Shown: in pieces, positions 39,158 through 51,200 of the stretch | Layout: each line of letters opens with the position of its first letter | Position numbering within the stretch: the stretch's first letter is position 1 | Source: Acridotheres tristis | Lineage: Eukaryota > Chordata > Aves > Passeriformes > Sturnidae | Direction of reading: 5' to 3' | DNA: 64,000 nucleotides | NCBI GenBank assembly: GCA_037013685.1 | Contig: CM072894.1 | Location: 31,303,029-31,367,028, forward strand | Notes under the pieces: model-generated | Seen by the model: the letters and a program-made list of their open reading frames with translations, nothing else | The model's database searches: none | What the model was told of the DNA's origin: nothing | Translations under genes and position numbers: made by a program

Positions 39158-39256
39158 TTACTTCTTCACCAAAAATTTGGTGATATCACAGCCATATTTT
39201 GTAGCTAAAGACCTTCTCTTCAGCTGGCTTCTTTCCTTGGCCTGTTTTGCAGTTCT
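39158..39256 (-). other. ZRANB3: Last ZRANB3 exon with APIM PCNA-binding motif
   Basis: Follows a TTTTGCAG acceptor and encodes [12 protein letters not shown] and on to [13 protein letters not shown], 32 residues. KFLVK (39178-39164) fits the APIM pattern [KR]-[FYW]-[LIVA]-[LIVA]-[KR] used for PCNA binding; human has RFLVK here. The exon is only 99 bases. Confidence 0.95.
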
Positions 39257-42200
39257 CTGCAAAAGAGAGAGACAGGTTGGTTCAGTGAGTATTGATACTT
39301 TGCAACACATCCAGCAGAAAGCATTAGCCCACAGTCAAACTCCAGTCAATTGTTGCAGTAGACAGCATGATGAAATGCAAATGTTTAAGGCAACGTTTTC
39401 CCAAATCCAGAAGAAACTGTCATATTGTAATAGTTTAATTCTGCCTTTCCACCTTGGCTGTATGGGAAGGGAGAGGCTGAGAGCACTGGGGTTCTGCAGC
39501 AGGAGGGAGCAGGGCTGAGGAGGAGCCTGAGTGCAGTTTCCCCCTGCTGTTCCCTGTGAGAGGGCCAGGATTCCTGGCTCCACATACTGACCTCCCTGTG
39601 GCAGGCTGTGCACAGGGTCTGAAGGTTCTCCAGGGAGCACTGTCCTCCTCCACTGTACACGGGCTGGATGTGATCCACCTGCCAGAACTGCCCCTCTGCC
39701 GGGCTCTTGATCATCTCATTCAGCTGCAGCACACAAAGGACATGGCAGGGGTGAGACACTCCTCAACTCCACGGCCATCCTACTGTAGGAACAAGGAAAT
39801 TCTGGGAAGTAGCTATCTATAGTTTTCATAGCCAGACTTGGCATTTTTTAGTTACTCCCACTGGACAAGCAAGCTGTAAGTAGTTGGCAGCTTTTCACCC
39901 AGCCCTGGCTCTACCTGCACGTCCCTACAGAATCAGAGCTCTGACCCCTGTGCCTTTTAGGGTGTTAGAAGACAACGGGATTTAGTTAATTTGATTGTTT
40001 TTAAGGACATATTTTTTCTTGTTCTGTTGTTGGTGCTAGGTTACCTTTCTATCTTAAATCTAAAAAAAGTAAACCTATCTAGGTTAGAAACCCCAGAACC
40101 ATCACCTGCCCAAGGGGAAGGTGAGACATCCAAGAGCTCTCCAGAAGCTGCTTCCTCTGGCTCCTGGGTGCATCCCTGACGCTGAGATAGAGCTCCTGGG
40201 CGTTGTGCTGGCAGCACTGGCACACACCGTGCTCGATCTGGAACACCTTGGAGCGGAGGTAGCTCTGGCTGGAGCGGATGGAGAAGTCCTCCTGGCAGGC
40301 GTGGCAGCAGAATCGCGTGTCCCAGGCGCGGGCCGCGCAGCCGGGCGGGGGCTCAGCTGTTGGCTGCTGGCAGCTGAGACACAGCGGGGTCCCCTGGCTG
40401 TCCAGGGCCTGCAGGTACCCTTTGGACAGGGACAGGGAGGAGCCTCTGGTGTCAGTCTGCCCTGGAGGAAGGGCTGAGAGATCATCTCCAGTTTCTGAAA
40501 GCAATCTGATGGCAGAGAACAAAGCACAGTTCTGGATAAATGATGTATTCAGCAGCCCACTTCATGGGGGGTTTATGCACTGTGTATTTCAATTAGATAT
40601 CTTTTATGTTCTGAAAAACCATTTTAGCTGAAATGACACCTTGCTCAGATTGATCCTTTACTTGGTTTACATTTCCATTTAAACAAAATTTGGCAATACA
40701 ACAAGGCAGATTTTTCTTCTGCACACCTTACTACACTCAGTTATTAGCTGAAATAATGCTGTATTTATAAAGACATGGTGATTTCTATCGGGCATGTACA
40801 CATACAAAAGTAAAACGTTTCAGCCCCCTCTTTAACAGAAGTCATAAAGTCAAGGGAAAGATCCTGGTTTCTCGGTACAATCTTCATGGCTGCCTATCAA
40901 TTTCCTAATCATAACAAAGTAGGATACACAGTGCTTAAGAAAAAATTTTAAAAGGGCAATTCCTGTTTGGAATTTTCACTTCTTTACTCCTATTTTTTAA
41001 TTCTGAGGCAAAATAGGAGCAATTCTGTGTCCCCAATTTGACATATACCTCACAAGAGGGCTGAGCTAACATTCTTTTCTCTAACTGAATCACATAACTA
41101 TTCTCTTGTTTTGTTTTAGTCAGACTCAGTTAATTAGCAGCTCTGTCAGCAGAAACAGATGAAATCTAAATTGTTGGAATAAAACAGCTCATTAGCGCTA
41201 CAGCAAGTTTCTTATCTAACTACTGTACTTCAGCAAAGCAGACACTCATAGCAAATAATTTTACTACCATTAAAAAAAAAATGTGGCAAAAGAATTTAAT
41301 CATCCAACTGCATTAGTAAACCTACTTTGTGGATGGCTCAGGAGAAGCACCTTTGTCCAGAGAAGCCCCCATTTCTTTGGAGATGAGGCGAACGCTGCCC
41401 CCGCTGCTGCTGGCCTTGGAGAGTGAGGCTGCTGCCACATCCTCCCTGGTCACATACCTGAGACAGTGACAAATCTGTCAGCAAAGGGAGCAAGCTCCCT
41501 CTAGGAACATCATTCTGAGCTGCAGCAAGATTGGTACAGCACATTCTCTTCAAATATTCCTCATTTTCTGGATGGGAAATGAAGAAAGTTTGGGAAAACG
41601 TGCTTCATATACTTCCATATTAAATATCTTTTTCTAAAAGTGAATTCTAACCAGTGAGCAGGTAACTTGGTTTGTGTACAACAATTAAAAAATGACTGCA
41701 ATTTGATACCGCCTGACAATGAAACATGAAAGGCATTTTATTTCAGTTAGGTGAAGTCTCAGTGACACTGGATAATCCAGGAAGCTTTACAAGCTCTGGA
41801 GGACTCCTTGCTCTGTTAGCTATGCTTGATCTCCCCACTTTATTTTCATGTGAAACCCTGTAGAACACAATTGCTCTTAGTTAAAAACTTAAAACTGCTT
41901 CACAGAAACCACTACTCAGGCAACTTCTGAGGACATCTCTGTACTGAACACCTACCAAACCCTACACCCCACCTTACAAGGCTGCTGTAGGTCCTGGCAG
42001 GTTTTCTAACAGATATTTCCTACACTTATGTAAGGACACAATCAGGCAAGAGGTTAAGAAACACTTATTACCCTTTGCTTCTTATATTACTGGAATTACA
42101 AACTATTTAATTAATTCTTACCTATAAGAAATAGCCAAAATATAGAGTAAAAAATAGAGTCACTCTGAGGAATCTAGCAGTAGGAATTCAGAAGAATAAG

Positions 42201-45200
42201 AAGGTTTTAGATGGTTTGTATGACATGTTCTGTGCAGAGCAATGACAACACTGAGGCTAAAAATTTCTGTCAAGGAAGACCAGAAAAAGGAACGAAAGGG
42301 AATCAAAGGTACATTTAGGTTTTAAAAAGGATCAAACACCAGCCCTTTTCAGTGACACTCAGCAAAGAGAGCCACATTTTTGAGAAGTGTCATCCACAGA
42401 GAACAGTACTGTGTTAGAAAAAAACAACAACTGGAAAGGGTTAGAGTTGGCTGTGAATTATGAATAAAACTTATCTTATTGATGGCAACTAATGATTTAT
42501 TTCTGCTTCCAGGTGGGGAAAACAACAAGATGCTTTGACCTTACTTTTATGTTGTGGTCCTGAGGTCAGGGTTTGTTTTTTTTTTAAAACACCTGGCAAG
42601 TTCCAGATGTTGAAACATGCAGTGCAGCAGAGCCAGAGCAGCTGCTGAATGGGGCACAGAGCTGGGCAGGGAAGGAGACACTTCCAGCAGATTCACCAAA
42701 ATGCCTGGCTGCCTCTATGTCACTCTGTGACAAGCAATCACTGAATGTCCAGTTCAGACTTAGCATCATTCCACTGAAGGTCACATTAAATAAATCAAAC
42801 TTTCTGCAGTAATTAGTAGGAGCAATTAAAACCAAATCCCATGTACCTCTTTGTGCTGCTGCCCACCGACTGCCTTTTAGACAACTCCTCTGCAACATGA
42901 ATGGGACTACAGAATATCTGACCACTTTTTCTGACAGTCTTCTGTTTCATTGCTGTTAAATGAGTCCATTCTTTCACAAACCTCAGGATCTGTCAGTGAA
43001 CAAAACAGTCAGCAGCAGGACAGGCTTTGCACAGAGCTAATTACAGTGAAACAGTGCCATGGATTAGTGCATTCCACACTGGCTGGGAACAGCTCCTACA
43101 ATCAGAGATGGTCTTTTCAGGTAACTCTCCACACCTTCACCCTCCATCTGTAGAACCCACTCATACAACAGCTTCATACAACAGCTGGTTGAATCAGTCA
43201 GGTATCCACCCCCTTACAATTTAAATTCCAGCCTTGCAATAGAACCTACAGAAAGAATCAGTTTTGTTCCTACATGATGGTTTATTGTTTGGAAAATCAG
43301 ATTTTAAGTTAAGCAGATAATATTTCCCATCGTTTAAATCTGGATTTCCTTATTTGAGTACTTGTGTTTGCAGTGTTCTTCTCATTATGAATGGGATCTT
43401 TATTCCTAAATTAACTGAATGTCTCTGTGGAGCTGTGCCTGATGCTGCTTTGAAAACTGTTAGTAGACCAAAAGGAGAGTGAGAGTGAAGGCTTGCTCAG
43501 GCCTGCAGTTCTGATACAATCTAGAACACTGTTATTTAGAGTGTGCTCCATTTAATTCAGAACCTTTAAGAAGTTATTTTGTTGACTTATGAAAGTTAGT
43601 AACTAATCTTGTAAATGAGAATGAAATGATGCCTGGTTGATTCCTTCTGCTGCAAGGTGAACAGGAGGCACAATAATTTGCCAGAGTAACAGACTGCATA
43701 ATTAACATTCACATCAACATCTGTAAGATTGCTTTGATGAAACTGTGCCTATATCCCAAGGCCTTAATTTTTAAAAAAATAAGTAATCTTCTTCTGCATT
43801 AAAAAATATACTGCTGTGCCAGTAGAACTTGTTCTTACCAATGCACGATTTTTTTTATTCTGGAAAGTCTCAGGTAAATCTTCCCAGTTATCCAGCTGTA
43901 TGTCCAATGGAATGAAATTATGATTCAGTGGTTCACCATCCTAGACAAGCAAACAGTTTTGTTTATAGATGCAGTGTAGCACAATGTAGAAGAAGTAATC
44001 TGTTTCAAGTCAATTTTCCTCCCTTCCGAATAAATTTAGTCCCTCAAGGTCAATTTTTTTCCAGAATTAACAATAAGGCACAGAGATAACAGCAAAAATG
44101 CAGGAAAGATGATTCATACTAACCTACCTAAAAGTAACAAGGCTGACCATTTTAACATTTAATAGATCTGATTTTTTTTCTTTGCAAATAGTTCAGACAC
44201 ACAAACTGCCTTATATTAAACTGAAATTACAATCCTCTTGACTGAATTCTAAGGGAAATGAATGATTGGAGATAGGAGAATGTCACTTCATTACAATTTA
44301 AAATAAGAATTCTTGAACATTGTTTATCATACTTCTTTTTAATGTCTGAAAAAGTTCTCCACATAATTTTTAAAGGAAGAAGTTGTCCCAGTGGGTACAT
44401 CTAGCCAAGGAACTTATTGATGATTTACAAGCCTTGAGAGAAGGAGTCAAAGCAGAATTCCCTGGTGTCTCACTATTCAGCAGATTTTGTGCAGTATCTG
44501 GCACAATTAATCTCTAATCCCAGCAAAACCCAAACCAGACAATTGCCCAAAACCCACTCCAAATGCATCTTTGTCTGAATAAAACATGTGAAGCTAGGCA
44601 GCAGCATACATTGTAAGTACATTTAACAAATTTTCAGATACAAGAGGAATTTTTGACTCTTTTGACTTTTCACAGCTGCATCAGCCTCATAAAAAGGTCT
44701 CATCCCAAAGGCTTGCCCTCAGTTATCTGTGCTGCTATAGTGGCACCTGAACACACTGATTCACTCAGTAATTTAAAGAAATCTTCCCACTGGACTTTCC
44801 TATTACTTGAAAGAAGAAATTTTCAAGTTCTGACCTCCCCTTGAATAATGACCTGGAAAATTCCCAGCTGCTGGTTTCTGTACCCAATCACCACTGCAGG
44901 TTAATGATAATGTGCTTTATTCAGGAAGTTACTGACTTATACACAGCATCAGTGTTGAGCTTTCTGAAAATGTGGTGGCAGTATTTAATTTACTTCGTGT
45001 GTCAGGATTTACTGCAATTTTTTATTTGAATTTTGAATGTTACTCTATTAGAGTTATTTTGTGATAAGACACTGTAATATTAAAAAAGGAATTTTAAACA
45101 ACTCTCACTGGCATTCTAACAGATGATTTAATGTATCAGCCCAATTCTGTAAGTCAAGAGAAGTGTTGGAAATTATGTATCTAAGGAATTATTATTTAAT

Positions 45201-48200
45201 TCCATTGAGAAGAACTAGAATGATAAACTACCTAATTTTTGTACATCTCAGTTAATACAAAAATATTAAATGCTTTTACATCAAACAAAACAAAAGAGAG
45301 CATACAGAAACATTTCATAGGCCAACATTTTCCTATGCAATTTGAAAATGACAATAACATGCATATTTCAGGTTTACCTTTGTATAGAGGTGGATTCTAT
45401 CAGTATTCTTGCTTGCACAAAACATAAGCCCATCATATATTTGGAATGTGTCTGATTTATCTACAACAAAAAAAAAATGTTGGCATTAAATTTTTTTATT
45501 CATTTATTCTACTCTGACATTTAAAATATTATTAAATATGTATCTAATTCCAGAACAACATAAGGTGCAGAGCTCAAGAAGCAAACTATGAAGGCATTTA
45601 TGTATTTTATTTTTCTGTTTCTCCTGAATGACCCATGACCATTTTGCCTGTGTCTGTCCTGAGTTCCAGTAAAACCATCCACATTCCCAGCTGCTGGTTT
45701 GACACAGTCCTGAAGCCAGTCAGCTCTGGTTTGCTCCAGGAGCTGTGAGGAAAGGCTGGGCTTATCCAGCATCTAAATTCAACAAATGGCCCAGGCTGAA
45801 AGGAAAAAGTCTCATGCTGGTGTTTGTACTTCTGTGTTTTGGAGGTGTAGGTTTTTATTTAAAAGCCATTTTTCATGGCAGAGGTATTTAATTCAGTTTC
45901 ACAATGGGACAGAATTGTTCTTTCAGAGTCCCACTTTACCTTCTCCACATTCTTTTTCACTTTCTTCCTTTTCAGTGCCCTGTTGTCTGATTTCAAGAGA
46001 TTGATGGGCCCCCAATTCCCCCAGATTTCCTCTTCTGCCTTCAGCACTGCCCTCTGCTCTCTCTCCATCTCTCCTGGGCTCCTCTGATACTCCCTCCTCA
46101 GTCTGGCTCCTGGGAGCTTCACCATTTCTCTCAACTAAAGACAAAGAAACAAGCAACGTGATGATATGAGTTACTTGGCAGGTACCTAATAAAACATTGA
46201 GACAGGAACATCTCACTGAAATACAAAGAAATGGCATTGCATTCTCTAATATTGTTATGGTGCAATCACTTAGGAAGTCAGAGCTAACTTACAGCTAGGA
46301 GAACAAACACATGGAACAAAGCTTTTAATTTATGTAATCCCGTGCCCCCGGATTAATGTCAAAATATGTATGTAATAAACAATGCAGTTACAAATCCTAC
46401 ATTATATACAGTTATTGTATACCATAAACACACAAAGTCGTTTTCCAGGCATTGATTTACAGCTGTGGCACTCAGAAGCTGTCCTTATTTGAAAAAGTCC
46501 AGAGATTTAAATAAATAAGGAAGTAAAAAGAAGCTTACCCATGGCTTTGCAACTGAAATGACAAACACTGGCATATATTTATAAAAGTGTTCCATTAATT
46601 TTCCAGATAGCTTAAATAAATTTAGTAAAAGAAGTCTACTGTGAGCTGGTGGAGAATGAAAAGCCATATTTTCCAGATAATGTCTCTCATGACAAATACA
46701 AAATGCTCAAGTTAATAAAACTCCAACACCACACTGCTTAGTTTTGAAAGGTAAAGAAAAGCTTTGCTGTTTAATTGTAATCAGAATAACCATAAACCTC
46801 TAGGAAGATGAGAGGGACATTTGCTGCAAAGAAAACAGGGGATATATTCTTCCTTATGGAATTTATATCCTGTTAACATTTTATGGGCATTTTTCACTTG
46901 TTTCAAGTTACACTCATGTAAAAGATCCTTGGGGAAAGCAAGTCTAAGGAGGATCACTAAGGAGGATCACTTGAGGGGTATTTATTCATGTAAAGACACA
47001 ACTCTTCATATTTTCCTGGATTTCTGTGTAATCATAGGTTCAAAACAATTGTATTTTCTGAGCCTGATCACAACTGAAATGAAAATGCATCTTTCCCTGT
47101 GCAGCACCCCTTACTCACCATCCCTGCTCTGGGGGCAATGGCACATCTCACAGTAAGGCAGCAGAGCATTGTTAATGTAAGTGCAAGCACTGCAGTGCCA
47201 AACTTTATTTAAAGCTGTACTTTCACTTGAAGTATTTAAGCCACAAGGACGGAGTTCATTGGTTTTTTTTGAAAACAAAGAAGGCTTTTTTCCAGTCAAA
47301 GATGTTTTCTTTTTATTACTGGAGCTGACTGGGGTTGATCCACTTATGCTCTTTGCTCTTTTGGCTTCATGTTCACAAGTATCTTCATCACAGATTGTTT
47401 CCACCTCACTTATTCTTGTGGAATCCAGGTTTTCATTGCTCTTCTCTGCATCCTCTTCTTTTGTGACTGCAGGAGATTCTGAATCATTATATAACAACTC
47501 ATCACCAGAAAATCTTTTGCGTTTCTTCTCCGTGGAGGATTTGGGAGAAAAGAAAGAACGGATGTCATGCTGTCTGTCCTTTTCAAACTAGGAAAGAGGA
47601 AAGAATAAGAGTCACAGAATCATTTAGGCTGGAAAAGACCTTTAAACCCCATTTATGACTGCATCAGAAAGTGTTAAATTATATCTTTAACGAAAGATAA
47701 CTTCAAGAACAAACAGTGAGCACAAAAAGCAATTCAACATTCCTCTCCTGATTTCAGAAAAGTATTTTCAATATTCTCCTGGAAATTCTGAAATGGCACT
47801 ACCAGAAAACAGATACACAGAACTGATAAGCTGTCTGTCTTTTTTGAAGATGCTCATTACAAGGAAAGGCTTTCAAACACTGTTTTAAATATTAGTCCAA
47901 TTAATTCAGCACAGTTAGCAAAGATGCCATTTGAACAGAAATTACTTGGTCTTATCTGACTCTGAGGGTGACTCAGTCACCTAAACAAACATAAGGACCC
48001 ATCAGAAGATGTAAGTGCCATTTATTCCCCACAGAGCACTCTTCCCAACTTCATCTAAGTTTTAAAATAGAATTTACATTACTTTTTCCTGCTTTTTTTG
48101 TGTTTCTCCGTTAGTAATATCTAAAGTGCACGGAAAAGTGAAGTAAATGACTATTACAAATTTTTTTTAAATTAAAGGAAACAAAACAAAGTTTCAAGTC

Positions 48201-51200
48201 TTACATGTGTAAATAAAAGCTCGTTTTGGACATCTTCTAGACTTTCGTTTGGGGTCCAGGTCTCAGCAAAACTCAAAAAATCCCATTTGTCCTTATCACC
48301 TTCTTCAGCCTGCATTTTCTCTTTCCTGCCATTCAAGGTGCTGCCTGTGACTTTGGCCTGCAGGAAGACAATAATGGTAAATTCTGTATTTTGCACACTA
48401 CAACCAGTGAAGCGGTACACAAAATGCCAGTATTTATTGAAGATAAAAGAGAATATATACACTGTGTACATCTCTAACAGCCTTAACATGTTTTGTTTGG
48501 CATGTGGAGACAAATATAGGCAGAATTATTTAGTGACAGGACTTGTAAGGTAAATTGATGCTGAATTACTGAGCTTTGTTTAAGGAGACTCATAAGGCAC
48601 CAGGCAGGATGAGCTTTAAGGACCCTTCCAATCTAAACCATTCTATGATTCTCTGACTGCTAACAACAATTGGGTGATGCTGCCCTGGAGTTTCTGGCCT
48701 TCTGATGTTGACATATTCATATTACACTTTCTCACATTCTTTTTGTGAACAGTGGATTGTTTGCATTCCTCTTTGGAGGAAGAGAGGATGGATGGACATT
48801 GTGATGAGCCAATGAAATCAGAGATCTCTCCATCACTGTCCAATCCACGATCATTGTTAGATTTCCATAAATAGTCATGTCATGTGAATAAATTTCTCTT
48901 TTCCTGTTCATCTAACTTGGAGTCAGGTGTGTGAGTCTCTCTCTCTTTCTGTGTGCATCACAACGACCACAGGGTGATACTTATGGAAAATGGCAACAGA
49001 AGAAAAGATTAATGTAATCTTGGGTCTACTGAAAAAGAATTATCTGAGAATGCTTCTGCCTGTCAGAAAGGAAGCTTAGGCACAACATTCATGAATGTTT
49101 AGGCACAACATTCATTCTATTAAAAAATAAAAAGCCACAACAAGTTCTAGCTGTTACAAGTGAGCAGAATGCATGAATGCCTTAAAATTGTAAACTGAGA
49201 AACAACAGCAATGAAAACTTAGAAGATAAAACAACCATCTCCTGTGGATATGAACCATCACGTTCCCCTTGGCAAAGACTTGCTATCTCTACATCTTGAA
49301 TGAAGAGCAAAAAAAGCTAGAAAAGACTAAATCAGAACAAACATGGACATTTTGATGATCAGCAATTGTAGGTGTATCAATCTGTCTTAGAGAGTGTTCC
49401 AGATAAACGAGACTGGTGGCCCTGGAGTGCAACCCCAGGCACAGGGAGCTCTGATCCCCTGGCCCCAGTGCACACCCACCTTGCGGTTCAGCATTGCCCA
49501 CATGAGGGTGTCCATGGTTCCTTTGGCAATCAGGAAGTGAACGTTCACAGAGCTGCACTGCCCAATGCGGTGTGCTCTGTCTTCTGCTTGCTTAATGTGG
49601 CCTGGATCCCAATATAATTCAGCAAACACAACGTGAGTGGCAGCAGTGAATGTTAAACCCTAAGCAGAATAAGCAGATGCATTCTTTAAAAAAAAAAGGA
49701 TACCACACAATAAAACTGATTATCTCATTATCTTTAGCTTTAAAAATGTTGTACACATCATTTTAATATGGGAATAAGAGGGTAGTCAAGGTGCTCCTCA
49801 ACAGCAGATGGGTTTATTTTACTGATTCTTCCTTGGGCCTCAGATTCAAAAAATACTTCAATATTGTGCAAAGACTGCACATTGCTTTTCATTATGGAGT
49901 AACATCTATTTCTTATTAATCTAGTGCTTTTAGAGAAATGGAGTTTTTCTAATTATTCAAGAAGGAGATACTGCTGCTTATCATCATATAGCTCAAGTAA
50001 ATTCAACAGAGGCTTAGAACAGTTAACATGATTAGTGCAAAGAAATGAACACAGGGTTTACAAAGGAGAAATTGCACAAAGATAAATTGCCTTCAGTAAA
50101 CCACTTCAGTCATCAATGATTTCAGTAGCTATATTCTTCAAGTGCATTAGTTCACATATTTTCTGTTCTGCCCTACCTGACCAGCTGCCTGAATACTCAA
50201 AATAGCAACCCGGGTTTCAGGGTCCTTCTGAAACTGATTGACGAGGTGAATCCTCTCTGCAGAGGGAACACTCCCATCTATTCGGATGTAGCGAGCCTGT
50301 AACATCAGAACAGAGACTAAATGACATCATCAGTGTCTGTTTTCAGACTCAACCCCTCTCTGTCCCCCAGTAAAAATAGGAAAAGGACTGTTTATTCCTG
50401 TCATGGGGATCAGGATATATCAGCACTCTTTTGCCCTTTGATTTAAAATTAAGTCTCTATCTAGAGAACTGTAGACTTCGTATTCCTTGTTTGCAAAAGC
50501 AGAAGATAGAATTAACATGGGATCTTAAAATGGAATATTACACAGAAGAATCTGGGATTACCCTGACAGCATTTTTAAAAATTCCAAACAGTTGAATGAA
50601 AACACAAAATAGCAAAGTTAGCCACCATTCTCTAGCAATAGTTGAGAGTCCATTATCAAAGTAGGGTGAAAGCTGTTTGCAAACATTTTTAGTGCTTTGA
50701 ATTCAACATTCAGGTGCGATGATAGTGTGCAGTTAAAACCCCTCAAAAATAGAGGCATACTGGTAGAAAAATTTGGAAAACAATTGCCTACGACATTGAT
50801 TTAATAATAATAATAAAGTCATACCAGATACAAGTGTGTTTACATCATCCTTAAACACAAAGCAGCTCTTCAGAACCACATGATCCCTTTTAATCCAGTG
50901 GCACTGATCCATGTACACATAAAATCCTTCCATTCCTGTACTCGTGTGCAGTTCTGCTGAATTCCAACACAGCTGAAAGCCATTTGTGTAAGTGAAGGTA
51001 AATCTGTGTGCCCATTGGTTAAGGCTTTACCTTGCTCTCTATCACAGCCTCTGTGCAGGCTTGCAGCATGCTCAGGTGATGGGCAAAGACCAGGAACTTC
51101 AGTTTGTCATTGTCAAGCATCATTTTGATGTAGTCCTTGACTGCTCCTGCCTGCAGTGAGAGAGTGTTTTCATTAGTGAGACACACAAAATGTTCAAAAA

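Noticed and set aside
42847..42981. Shorter version of the ZRANB3 exon starting GTTTGTG
   Set aside because: It leaves a phase clash with the upstream exon ending at 43839; the acceptor before 42989 resolves it.
45859..46134. Alternative reading of the ZRANB3 linker exon in another frame
   Set aside because: Only the Glu/Arg/Gly frame joins the NZF exon and the [11 protein letters not shown] exon in phase.
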